Below the pieces are notes generated by a model that had not been told where the DNA came from, did no database searches, and saw only the letters and a program-made list of their open reading frames with translations. The position numbers were made by a program, and so were the translations under genes. Shown piece after piece: positions 54,832 through 63,046 of a DNA stretch of 64,000 bases. How positions within the stretch are numbered: position 1 is the stretch's first letter; each line of letters opens with the position of its first letter. The DNA lies in assembly GCA_025362495.1 (NCBI GenBank), contig JANYGI010000161.1, positions 1 to 64,000 on the forward strand. Direction: 5' to 3'. The stretch comes from Byssovorax sp. Its GTDB lineage: Bacteria > Myxococcota_A > Polyangia > Polyangiales > Polyangiaceae.

Positions 54832-55207
54832 ATGAGATTCTCCACGATTTTCTCTCGCTCGCTCCTCGTCGCGGCCCTCGGCCTCGGCGTCTCACTCGCT
54901 GCCTGCGGCGGCGATCTCGCGCCCGGCGGCGGCAGCACCGTCGCCGGCAGCAGCGGCGGCACGAGCAGCGCTGTCTCGTCGAGCGCCAGCGGCGGCGGCA
55001 GCGAGGCTCCCGAGCTCGCCTACCTCGCCAAGTTCGACGCCGCGAAATATGAGCTCCCCGAGGGCCTCTGGGTCACCCCGGACAGCAAGACGGCCTATGT
55101 CGGCTTCGCCCCGACGGGCCAGATCCTGTCGATCGCGCTCGCCGACGACAAGGTCTCCGAGTTCGCCACGGTGCCGGCGCCGCCCGCCAGCAAGGGCTTC
55201 GTCACCG
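54832..55207 (+). pseudogene. Truncated lipoprotein with an SMP-30/NHL-like beta-propeller start
   Basis: From the ATG the frame gives a clear lipoprotein signal (LGLGVSLAACGGD), a Gly/Ser-rich linker, then FDAAKYELPEGLWVTPDSKTAYVGFAPTG, as in propeller proteins of the SMP-30/gluconolactonase type. Protein-like sequence stops near FVTG at about 55207; after that the frame is antisense-like Arg-rich noise to a stop at 55719. Only the first ~125 residues of a protein that should be ~300-350 remain. Confidence 0.7.
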
Positions 55208-55216
55208 GGCCACGTG

Positions 55217-55969
55217 ATGCAGCCGACGGCGAGAGCGCACGCGCTCGCCGAGCACGTGTCACGGGTCCTCGAGCAGACGCAGGCCATCCTCCGCGGCAGC
55301 GAGGCCTTCGAGCCCACCACGGCCGACTGCACCTTTCGTATCGGCTTCTCGTGCGAAGAGCTGCTGGTGCTGCCGGAGCTCAGCTCGGGCCTCGAGCAGC
55401 TCGGGCGCGGGCTCAAGCTCGTCGCCCAGCGCGTGCTCGCGGAGAACGTGGGCCTCGAGCTCGACGAGGGCGTCATCGATCTCGCGATTGGCTGTTACGC
55501 GCCGGAGCCCGCGCGCTACCGCAGCGTGCACCTCTTCGATCAGCGGCTGGTCTGCTGCTACAAGCCGGAGCACTTCACCGCTTCTCCACCGGTGAGCCTG
55601 GCGAGCTACCTGGCCGCCCGTCATGCCGTGGTCTCGCAGCGCGACGGCATGCAAGGGTGCCTGGGCAGCCAGCTCTCGGCCGCCGGCTACGAGCTGAACG
55701 CGGTGATCGCCGTCCCTGATTATCTGACGGCGCTGGCCGCCGCCGCCGCCGGGCCTCTGGTCGTCACCCTGCCTGATCCGATCGCGCGGCGTTACGCGGG
55801 CCTGTTCGGCCTCACGACGACCCCCGCGCCAGTCGCGCTGAAGCTCCCCGCCGTGACGATGACCTGGTCGACCAGCACCGAGGCCGATGGCTCCCTCGAG
55901 TGGCTGCGTCAGCAGGTCCTCGACACCATCCAGCGGCGTGAGCTGGCGACCGCGCCGGCGGGGAGCTGA
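55217..55969 (+). pseudogene. LysR-type regulator lacking its DNA-binding domain
   Basis: Another frame from about 55209 encodes the C-terminal two thirds of a LysR-type regulator: MQPTARAHALAEHVSRVL is the linker helix after the HTH, followed by the effector-binding domain (RIGFSCEELLVLPEL, VGLELDEGVIDLAIG, RSVHLFDQRLVCCYK, GPLVVTLPDP). The ~60-residue HTH is missing. The ATG at 55217 may be fortuitous. It begins exactly where the lipoprotein fragment ends, so both look like halves of two genes joined by deletion. Confidence 0.7.
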
Positions 55970-56000
55970 GGTAGCTCGTCCCCGCCGACCAGCGGGGCTC

Positions 56001-59000
56001 TCAGGGCCCCTTTGCCAGCTCGCGCAGGCCGTCCAGCTCTTCTTTCTCGCGCGCGAGCCCGGGCAGGAGCTTGGCGTCGATCTCGGCCCCGGCGCGGGTC
56101 GACGCTTGCCGCGAGCCCACGCGCGCCGCCCTCTCCAGCTCGGCGTCGCCGGCGATCTGGGCCAGCAGCACGTCGAACGGCCCGAGCGCCGTCTCCTTGC
56201 GCAGCTTGCGCAGCTTCACCGCCTCGGCGAGCTCCGGCCGCGCGCGGAGAGTGGCAGTCACCGCGGCGCCGTCGGGCCCGGCGACGAGGTGACGCAGCAG
56301 CAGCAAGCTGCCCTGCGCGCGAAGGTCGGTGTCGAGGGCCTTGCGAAGAGGGGGAGAGTCGGCGGCCGCGCGGTACATCGTCGCGAGCGAGAGGCCCCCG
56401 GCGAGGGTCTGCTGCATCCCGCCCTCGGGCCAGCCTTCAGCGGCCTTGCGGTCGGCCTCGATCATCGCGTCGACGTTCTCGGCGGAGCCCTCGAGCGCGA
56501 GCATCGCCGCGTAGCTCTCGCCGAGGAGCATCCACGCGGCGGCCAGCGTCGGCGCGTGCGCGGCGTGCTGCGCGCGCTTCACGTCCTCCCTGGCGCGGGC
56601 GACCTCCTGCAAATAGAGCGGCTTGTAGCGGTCGTCCTTGCTCTTCGACTCCCACTCCCGGCGCTGCGTCGCCACGTTCTCGGAGTCGAACGGCGGCATC
56701 GCGTCGATGCGCTTGGCGAGGGCGACGAGGCCCGCGTCGTCGTCGATCCAGCCGAGCCAGCGGATCTGGCGGTGGTAGCCTTCGGCCTTCTGCGGCGCGA
56801 GCGTCTGCTCTTCCTGGCCGAGCTCCAGGCTGCGGTGGAGCGAGCTGTCCTGCTTCAGCGCGGCGACCACCTCGTCGTGGAGCGGGCCGGCGAGGAGGCT
56901 GCCGAGCACCGAGCGGGCCCCGGAGCCGTCGAGGAGCAGCGTCCGCGTGCGCACCCAGCGCTCGAGCACCGTCGTCAGGCCCTGGAGCTCGAGGGTGTTG
57001 GCGAGGTTGCCGACGACGATGGCGTTCTGCGGCGCGAGGCTGCGCGCGGCCTCCATCTGCTTGACCGCGGCGCGGAGCCGCGCCGGATCACCGCCGGCGC
57101 GGAAGCACTCGAGGTAGGCGACCGAGGCGTTGTTGGCGGCCGCGGGCGAGTGCTTGGCGTCGCGCTCGTGGAGCTCGGCGATGTGCGCGTAGGCCCGCTC
57201 GGCCTCGGCGTTCTTGCCGTCGCGGAGGAGCCGCCGCGCCGCGAGCTCGAGCAGCATCGTCTTCGGGCCTTGCGCCTCCACGTCGGATCGCTTGAGCCAC
57301 ATCTCCTCGTCGTCTTCGTTGAACCCGACCTCGTTCACGAGGTGCGCGAGGATGCTCGCGGCGGCCTGCTTCGACGCCGTCGTCCCCGTGGGCGCGTTGT
57401 AGAGCTCCTCCGCGATCTGCTTCGCGCGCACCGGCAACCCGAGCTCGCGGTACACGTCGACGACCGCGAGCGTGAGGCCGACGTCCTTCTTTTCGAGCAC
57501 GTGCGCGAGCTCGACGTTGCCGTCGTCGGCGCGGCCGAGCCGGTGGAAGACCTGCCCGAGCCCGAGGTGGAACGAGGGATCGCCCTCGGCCTCCTGGCGG
57601 ATCGCGAGGAAGGTCTTCTCGGCCGATCCGAGCAGCGCCTTGCGCGCTTCGCCGGACGCTTCGTTGGCGCGCCGGAGCTGGATCGTCCCGAGCGAGAGCG
57701 ACGCGCCGACCACCGCGCCCTGGCGCATGACGTCGCTCCGCAGCGACGCGAGGACGGAGTCGCGATCGATGCGCTCCGACACATAGTCGCGGAAGATCCG
57801 CGGCTGATCGGCCTGGCTCGCGCCCTCGAGCCGCTGCTTGAGCTCGCCCTCGAAGACGTCGCGCTTCGCGTCGTCGAGGAGCTTCTTCTGGAGCGCGTCG
57901 ACGGCCGACGCGTACTCGCGCTGCGCCTGCTGGAACGGCGCGAGCCGGTCGGCGAGGAAGCCGGTGAGCAGCGCGTCGGCTCGCGGTAGATCGCCGAGAT
58001 CGCCCGCGCACGTCGCCAGGAGGCGCACGGCGTCGCTCGTGAGGCGCCCCGGGATGCCGAGCGCGTCGAGCGTCGCCGTCGCCGCCTTGACGTCGCCGCG
58101 GCGTCGCTGCGCGGCGGCGACGGCGACGGCGAGCTCTTGATCCGCGGGCATGGCCGCGAGCGCCTTCGCGAGCTGCTTCTCGTCGCCGGCCTCGATCTTC
58201 ACGAGATCGTCGGCGTGGGTGGCGCGCGCGTTCGCGAGCCTGGTGCGGACGTCGGTCGCGGGCTCGTCGCCCGGCAGCGCGAGCCAGGCCTCGACGTCGT
58301 GCGCGGCCTCGATCCACAGCGACGGCGCGTCGCCGAAGCTCAGGATGATCGCCCGGGCGCGGGCGACGGACTCGGGGTCGCCCTGGCCTTCGACGTAGAG
58401 CGAGAGCGCGCGGAGCGGCCTCTGCGCGGCGATCCGATCGGCGAGCGCGCGGCGAACGCGGACGCGGCCGGCGTCGATGGCGGCCCTCTCGGGCGTCCCC
58501 GCGGCGACGCGGCTGCCGAGATCGAGCACCGTCAGCGCCGCGGCGGCGTCGGCCTCGCTCGCCTCGCCGATCTGCCCGGCCCACGTCGCGAGGCGCGTCG
58601 CGAGGAGCGACGCCGCCCGGCCGCGTCGCACCGACTCGGGCAGCTCGTAGAAGCCGTTGACGACGCGGCCGATCGTCTCGACCGACGCCGCGGTGCACGG
58701 CTCGGACACGCCGGCGGCCGCGAGGCGCACCACCGACTCTGCGGCGGCATCGAGATCGACCTCCCGCTCCCCGGCGAAGCGCTGGATCGCCGCGTTGTAC
58801 TTCGCGATCGCCGCCTCGCGATCGCCGGACTTCTCGGCGGCCTGCGCCGCGTCGAGCGCGACGCGCCCCTGGTGCGCGGGCGAGCCGAGCCAGCTCGACA
58901 CGCCGTTCACGCCGACCGCGAGCACCACGGCCGCGAGCATGGCGATCTGGACCCCGCGCATCAGCGGGCTCAGGTGCTCGCGCGCCGAAAATTGATAGCG

Positions 59001-59681
59001 GTTGTCGCCTGCGTTGCGCACGCGATACGCCGTCAGCGGCAGGACCGGGATGAAGAGCACGCAGAGGCAGTACGTCGCGATGTACGAGCCGTCGGGTCGA
59101 CGATCGCGCTGCCCGTAGAGCCCGACGCCGCAGCCGTTGAGGCGAAAGAGCGCCGGCGCCGACGTGAGCGGACGCGGCCCGCGCAGGACGCTCTTCGCGG
59201 CGTCGCGCAGCGCGGGGACCTTCGTCTTGTCCGCGAGGCGCTTCATCACCCGATCGGCCTCGGCGCGGCGCCCGTGCTCCAGGAGCCAGCGCCCGTGCCA
59301 CAGCAGGACGTAGCCGTCGGCGTCGTCGCCGGCCGCCGCGAGCTCGGCTTGCTGCCCGGGATCCGCGGCGATCTTCGCGGCCTTCTTCGCCCAGTCGAAG
59401 CCGCCTTGCTTGTTCCCCGTGAGCAGCCGCAGCGCCGCCGCAGCGCCGACGAGCCCGGCCACGCGACGCTTGATCAGCGCGCGGATCTCGTCGGTGTCGG
59501 CCTCTTGCAGCGCGTCGGCGATCGGATCGAAGAGCTGGTGCTCGACGGCGTCTTCCACGAGCGCGACGCGCGCCTTCATCCGCGGCCAGTCGTCGCGCGC
59601 GGGATCCGGCTCGAGGACGTCTTCGTCGATGAGCGCGTCGACCTGCTTGATCCCTGCGACGATGGTTCCGAGCGCATCCAT
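56001..59681 (-). CDS. Large membrane-anchored TPR-repeat protein
   Basis: A 1226-residue protein. The N-terminal ~190 residues are cytoplasmic helices (LRLLTGNKQGG, WHGRWLLEHGRRAEADRVM). A Cys/hydrophobic stretch at ~205-225 (YCLCVLFIPVLPLTAYRV) and a second at ~255-275 (IAMLAAVVLAVGVNGV) may be membrane segments. The rest is helical pairs typical of TPR/SEL1-like solenoids: ALDAAQAAEKSGDREAAIAKYNAA, and repeated A..YL..., with no catalytic motif. It probably scaffolds or senses in the envelope. It is convergent with the LysR remnant and begins close to the next gene's stop. Confidence 0.75.
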   Translation of the reverse strand: MDALGTIVAGIKQVDALIDEDVLEPDPARDDWPRMKARVALVEDAVEHQLFDPIADALQEADTDEIRALIKRRVAGLVGAAAALRLLTGNKQGGFDWAKKAAKIAADPGQQAELAAAGDDADGYVLLWHGRWLLEHGRRAEADRVMKRLADKTKVPALRDAAKSVLRGPRPLTSAPALFRLNGCGVGLYGQRDRRPDGSYIATYCLCVLFIPVLPLTAYRVRNAGDNRYQFSAREHLSPLMRGVQIAMLAAVVLAVGVNGVSSWLGSPAHQGRVALDAAQAAEKSGDREAAIAKYNAAIQRFAGEREVDLDAAAESVVRLAAAGVSEPCTAASVETIGRVVNGFYELPESVRRGRAASLLATRLATWAGQIGEASEADAAAALTVLDLGSRVAAGTPERAAIDAGRVRVRRALADRIAAQRPLRALSLYVEGQGDPESVARARAIILSFGDAPSLWIEAAHDVEAWLALPGDEPATDVRTRLANARATHADDLVKIEAGDEKQLAKALAAMPADQELAVAVAAAQRRRGDVKAATATLDALGIPGRLTSDAVRLLATCAGDLGDLPRADALLTGFLADRLAPFQQAQREYASAVDALQKKLLDDAKRDVFEGELKQRLEGASQADQPRIFRDYVSERIDRDSVLASLRSDVMRQGAVVGASLSLGTIQLRRANEASGEARKALLGSAEKTFLAIRQEAEGDPSFHLGLGQVFHRLGRADDGNVELAHVLEKKDVGLTLAVVDVYRELGLPVRAKQIAEELYNAPTGTTASKQAAASILAHLVNEVGFNEDDEEMWLKRSDVEAQGPKTMLLELAARRLLRDGKNAEAERAYAHIAELHERDAKHSPAAANNASVAYLECFRAGGDPARLRAAVKQMEAARSLAPQNAIVVGNLANTLELQGLTTVLERWVRTRTLLLDGSGARSVLGSLLAGPLHDEVVAALKQDSSLHRSLELGQEEQTLAPQKAEGYHRQIRWLGWIDDDAGLVALAKRIDAMPPFDSENVATQRREWESKSKDDRYKPLYLQEVARAREDVKRAQHAAHAPTLAAAWMLLGESYAAMLALEGSAENVDAMIEADRKAAEGWPEGGMQQTLAGGLSLATMYRAAADSPPLRKALDTDLRAQGSLLLLRHLVAGPDGAAVTATLRARPELAEAVKLRKLRKETALGPFDVLLAQIAGDAELERAARVGSRQASTRAGAEIDAKLLPGLAREKEELDGLRELAKGP

Positions 59682-59780
59682 GGAGCATTCCCCCTCGCGC
59701 GCGGACGGCCCAGCGCGACGATCTTCTTTACGCTGGTCGTGCCGAGTCGAGCCGATAAATCGCCCCGCCCCGGTCAGCCC

Positions 59781-60680
59781 TCAAGGCTCGTCGGGGGCCT
59801 TCGGGCCGGCGCGAAAGCGCACCGCCTCCGCCGCTGCCCGGTAGCTCTCGTAGCGGAGATCGTCGTCGAGGGCGCGGGCGAGCTCGGAGGTGCCCGATCC
59901 GTCGGACAGGTCGCCGATGCGCCGGGTGTACTTGAAGCGCACTTCGTCGCTGTTCTCCGCGTGGACGAGCCCGGCGCAGGTGATGGCTTTGCGTCGGTAA
60001 TCGTACAGGTACGCTCGCCCTTCGATGATGCCCGACTCGAACCCTGCTTTGCCGGAGAGGCTCACCGGCTCGACGCGCTTGTCGATGACCATCAGCACAT
60101 CCCAGCTCCACACCTCGTCTCGGGCAAAGGCGGTCGCGTCCTTCACGAGCCGTTCGGCCTGCTCATCGGTGTGCTGCGCGGCGGCGCGGCTCGCGAGGCC
60201 CCGCGCCGCGACCTCGGCCGAGGACCAGAGCGCCGGCTCGGCGGTCGGGACGTCGGCGGGCGACTTCGCGATCTCGAGCCACGAGGGCGCTGACAGCCAC
60301 TGATCCTTGCCGCGCGGGCCCACGTACGGGCTCTCCGGGCACTTGCCGAGATCGGGTCGCGAGGTGATCCCGCCTTTGATCGCCGCGTCGATCGCCGCGC
60401 GCCAGCCCTGCTTGCTCTCCGCGCGCCGCGCGCTCGCCTCCGCGAGGGCCTTGTCGATCGTCGCGCGCTGATCGGCCGTGAGATCGTGCTCGAACCTCGC
60501 GTGATCGAAGAGACGATTCTCGAAGTTACTGTAGCCGTGCGACGCCGAGAGCGCGCAGCTCCGCGTCACGAAGCCGAGCGGAAGGACGAACACCAGGATG
60601 GTCGCGATGAAGATCCGGCGGTTTCGCCGGCGGATCCCCGCCATCAACGGATCGACGCTCTCGGGCTCTCTATCGCTCAC
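59781..60680 (-). CDS. Hypothetical membrane-anchored protein
   Basis: A 299-residue protein from a GTG start (VSDREPESVDPLMAGIRRRNRR), with one membrane helix at ~25-43 (IFIATILVFVLPLGFVT) and a periplasmic remainder. It has Cys in FVTRSCALSAS, GKCPESPY and ITCAGLV, and ends ALDDDLRYESYRAAAEAVRF. No family recognised. Its start is 13 bases after the stop of the lipoprotein gene upstream, so they form an operon. The longer upstream frame would overlap that gene and is discarded. Confidence 0.65.
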   Translation of the reverse strand: MSDREPESVDPLMAGIRRRNRRIFIATILVFVLPLGFVTRSCALSASHGYSNFENRLFDHARFEHDLTADQRATIDKALAEASARRAESKQGWRAAIDAAIKGGITSRPDLGKCPESPYVGPRGKDQWLSAPSWLEIAKSPADVPTAEPALWSSAEVAARGLASRAAAQHTDEQAERLVKDATAFARDEVWSWDVLMVIDKRVEPVSLSGKAGFESGIIEGRAYLYDYRRKAITCAGLVHAENSDEVRFKYTRRIGDLSDGSGTSELARALDDDLRYESYRAAAEAVRFRAGPKAPDEP

Positions 60681-60693
60681 GGCGTCTCCGCGC

Positions 60694-61428
60694 TCAAGGC
60701 ATCTTGAAGACGTGGAGCTCTTGCACGAGGCCCTTGGCGTCGCCGCTCGGCTTGGTGAACACCGCGAGCAGCTTGCCGCCCGGCACGACGAACACGGCCT
60801 CGGGGGCGCTGTCGAAGCGCGGGCCACCCTGCTTGGTCAGGGCCGCGGCGGGCTTGCCGGCGATCACCTTGGTGAGGCGGCCCTTGTCGTAATGGAGCTT
60901 GGCGCCTAGGCTCGACACCTCGAGCTCGTCGCCGCCGCCGGGCCAGCCGATGGCGCGCATCGTCGTGTAGCCGTCGTGATCGAGGCGCTCGGTCAGCTTC
61001 GGCAAGAAGGCCTTGAGCATCTCGTCGAGGCGGTCTTCGCACTCGCCGGGCTGGCAAACACGCATCGTGTCGTGCGGACTCCCGTCCTCGTTGGTGAACT
61101 GGATATCGAGGCTGAAGCCATTCTGGATGTGGCGCTCGACCGGGTGGGCAAAGGCCTTCTTCGAGGCCGAGTAGCCGATGCGACGCCCGCCGCTCTTGGC
61201 GAGCTCGCGCGCCAGCGTCGCCGCCTCGGAGCCAGGCGCGTCGGCCGTCGCTGCGGGCGCCGCGCTGGGGGCGGCGTCGGCGGTGGCCGCAAGCGCCGCG
61301 CTGGCCTCGGGCGCGGCGGTCGCGTCCGGCGTCGCGGTGGGCGTGGGCGGCGCGTCGGCGGGCGGCGGTGAGCCGCAGCTCGCGAGCATCAACACGAGCG
61401 GCGCGGCCAGCGAGAAGGAACGGTGCAT
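60694..61428 (-). CDS. Hypothetical lipoprotein
   Basis: A 244-residue lipoprotein: MHRSFSLAAPLVLMLASC gives a lipobox. An Ala/Thr/Pro-rich disordered stretch runs to ~75 (repeat of PTATPDATAAP kind), followed by a compact domain with Cys pair CQPGECEDRL, which may form a disulfide, and strands RLTKVIAGKPAAAL and GGKLLAVFTKPSG. No family recognised. It is followed by a membrane protein gene 13 bases away, suggesting joint action in the envelope. The longer upstream frame lacks a signal peptide. Confidence 0.7.
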   Translation of the reverse strand: MHRSFSLAAPLVLMLASCGSPPPADAPPTPTATPDATAAPEASAALAATADAAPSAAPAATADAPGSEAATLARELAKSGGRRIGYSASKKAFAHPVERHIQNGFSLDIQFTNEDGSPHDTMRVCQPGECEDRLDEMLKAFLPKLTERLDHDGYTTMRAIGWPGGGDELEVSSLGAKLHYDKGRLTKVIAGKPAAALTKQGGPRFDSAPEAVFVVPGGKLLAVFTKPSGDAKGLVQELHVFKMP

Positions 61429-61481
61429 GGGGACCTCGCGCCGGATGCTAGCGGATGTCGGGGCCCGGGGGATCGCGCCGA

Positions 61482-61724
61482 TCAGCCGCGCGGAGCGGGC
61501 GGCGTCCGTCGCGTGGACGCGAGCCGGGTCTTCGCGCTGGCGAGGGCGGCGCGCTCGGCGTCGGCCTTCGTCGCCGCGACGGCGCGCGCGATCAGCGCGC
61601 CGGGGCTGACGTTGTCGACCTTGCAGAAGCAGCGTCCGCCGAGGCGATAAGTGGTGATCCCGATCTCCCAGCCCTCGAGGACCTCGTGGCGACGCTCGTA
61701 CTCCTGCGCCGTGAAGTGGCTCAT
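61482..61724 (-). CDS. Small protein, paralogue 2 of a tandem pair
   Basis: An 80-residue protein with a CAGGAG ribosome site. Core pattern GITTYRLGGRCFCKVDNVSPGALIARA then AATKADAERAAL is shared with the preceding gene (GITSYRVGN...ARIDNIDPGAIIGRG...AATRDEAESIAL). The start overlaps the stop of that gene (ATGA). Two extra Cys occur in RCFCK. A basic Pro/Arg tail ends it. Function unknown; a beta-beta-alpha substrate- or protein-binding domain is plausible. Confidence 0.7.
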   Translation of the reverse strand: MSHFTAQEYERRHEVLEGWEIGITTYRLGGRCFCKVDNVSPGALIARAVAATKADAERAALASAKTRLASTRRTPPAPRG

Positions 61725-61990
61725 CGAATTCTCCTGCTGCTCGGGACAGGTCGGTCGGCGTTGAGGTGGTCGGCGCTCTTCCGCAGCGCGTGCCCGGACT
61801 GCTCGAGATCGAGTGAAAGCAGCGCTTTTTCAAGGGCGATCGACTCGGCCTCGTCGCGCGTGGCGGCGCTGCCGCGGCCGATGATCGCGCCGGGATCGAT
61901 GTTGTCGATCCGGGCCGCGAAGAGGTTCCCGACGCGGTACGAGGTGATGCCGAGGACGCGCGCGCCGACCGTCTGCTTGCGGTGCTGCAT
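61721..61990 (-). CDS. Small protein, paralogue 1 of a tandem pair
   Basis: An 89-residue protein starting at the ATG (MQHRKQTVGARV) with a CCGGAG site; an upstream ATG at 62014 would add 8 residues. It shares ~27 residues of core pattern with its downstream neighbour, and has a longer helical tail (KALLSLDLEQSGHALRKSADHLN). It lies 32 bases after the stop of the rhodanese gene in the same direction, so the three genes appear to be one operon. No family name is known to me. Confidence 0.7.
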   Translation of the reverse strand: MQHRKQTVGARVLGITSYRVGNLFAARIDNIDPGAIIGRGSAATRDEAESIALEKALLSLDLEQSGHALRKSADHLNADRPVPSSRRIR

Positions 61991-62022
61991 CTCGGGGCTC
62001 CGGCTAGCCGCCATGGTCGAGA

Positions 62023-62865
62023 TCAGCCCTTCTCGATCGGCGCGTTGACGAGGTTCCCCCACTCCGTCCACGATCCATCGTAGTTGCGCACATCGGCGTA
62101 ACCGAGGAGGTACTTGAGCACGAACCACGAATGGCTCGATCGTTCGCCGATCCGGCAGTACGTGACGACGGGCTTGTCGCGGGTGATCCCGGCGTCGGCG
62201 TAGAGCTTGTCGAGCACGTCGCGCGAGTGGAACGTGCCGTCCTCGCGGCAGACCTTGCCCCAGGGGATGCTCGACGCGCCGGGGATGTGGCCGCCGCGCT
62301 GGCACGTCTCCGGGAGGCCGGGCGGAGCGAGGATTTCGCCGGTGAACTCGGCCAGGCTGCGGACGTCGACGAGCCCGATGGCGCGCGCGGCCGAGTCGCG
62401 TCGGACGTCGTCGAGGAAGGATCGCAGCGACGGATCGGCGTCGTGGGCCGTGTACGCGGCGGGCGCGTGCGTCGGCACCTCGTCCGTCAGCTCGCCGCCC
62501 ATTTCGAGCCATTTGCGGCGGCCGCCGTCGAGGAGCCGCACGTCGTGGTGCCCGTAGATCTTGGCTTGCCAGAACGCCCAGGCGGCGAACCAGTTGTTGT
62601 TGTCGCCGTAGAGAATGATCGTCGTCTGCGGGGTGATCCCGGCGGCGCGCATCAGCGCCTCGAAGTCGCTCTTCGAGAGGATGTCGCGGCGATGGGTGTC
62701 GCAGAGCTGGGTCGACCAGTTCCACCCGACGGCCCCCGGGATGTGGCCCTCGTCGTACGAGTACACGTCGACGTCGACCTCGACGATCCGCACGGAGGGA
62801 TCGTCCTTGTGGGCCTGCAGCCACGCGACATCGACCAGCACCTGACTCTCGGCGTTCGCTGTCAC
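62023..62865 (-). CDS. Thiosulfate/3-mercaptopyruvate sulfurtransferase (rhodanese)
   Basis: A 280-residue two-domain rhodanese. The N-terminal inactive domain has VDVAWLQAHKDDPSVRIVEV and YDEGHIPGA; the C-terminal active domain has LVDVRSLAEF, GHIPGASSIPWGK and catalytic Cys237 in YCRIGERSSHSW. GTG start with a strong GGAGGAGG site. It transfers sulfane sulfur from thiosulfate or mercaptopyruvate to a thiol acceptor. The frame is open upstream, but the ribosome site picks this start. Two small paralogous genes follow in the same direction. Confidence 0.92.
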   Translation of the reverse strand: MTANAESQVLVDVAWLQAHKDDPSVRIVEVDVDVYSYDEGHIPGAVGWNWSTQLCDTHRRDILSKSDFEALMRAAGITPQTTIILYGDNNNWFAAWAFWQAKIYGHHDVRLLDGGRRKWLEMGGELTDEVPTHAPAAYTAHDADPSLRSFLDDVRRDSAARAIGLVDVRSLAEFTGEILAPPGLPETCQRGGHIPGASSIPWGKVCREDGTFHSRDVLDKLYADAGITRDKPVVTYCRIGERSSHSWFVLKYLLGYADVRNYDGSWTEWGNLVNAPIEKG

Positions 62866-63046
62866 GTTCGATCCTCCTCCAAGCATTCGAGCGAACCGTA
62901 AACTCCGGACGCGGCGCTGTGCAAGGCCTTCTCGTCGATAGCGACGAGCGCTCCCGGGGGCGGCCCGCTCGACTCGACCTCGGGCTTCGTTGCGCGGAGC
63001 CGCCCGAGCGCCGGCCCGCCCGTGTATGCTGCCCGATGGAGGTTCC

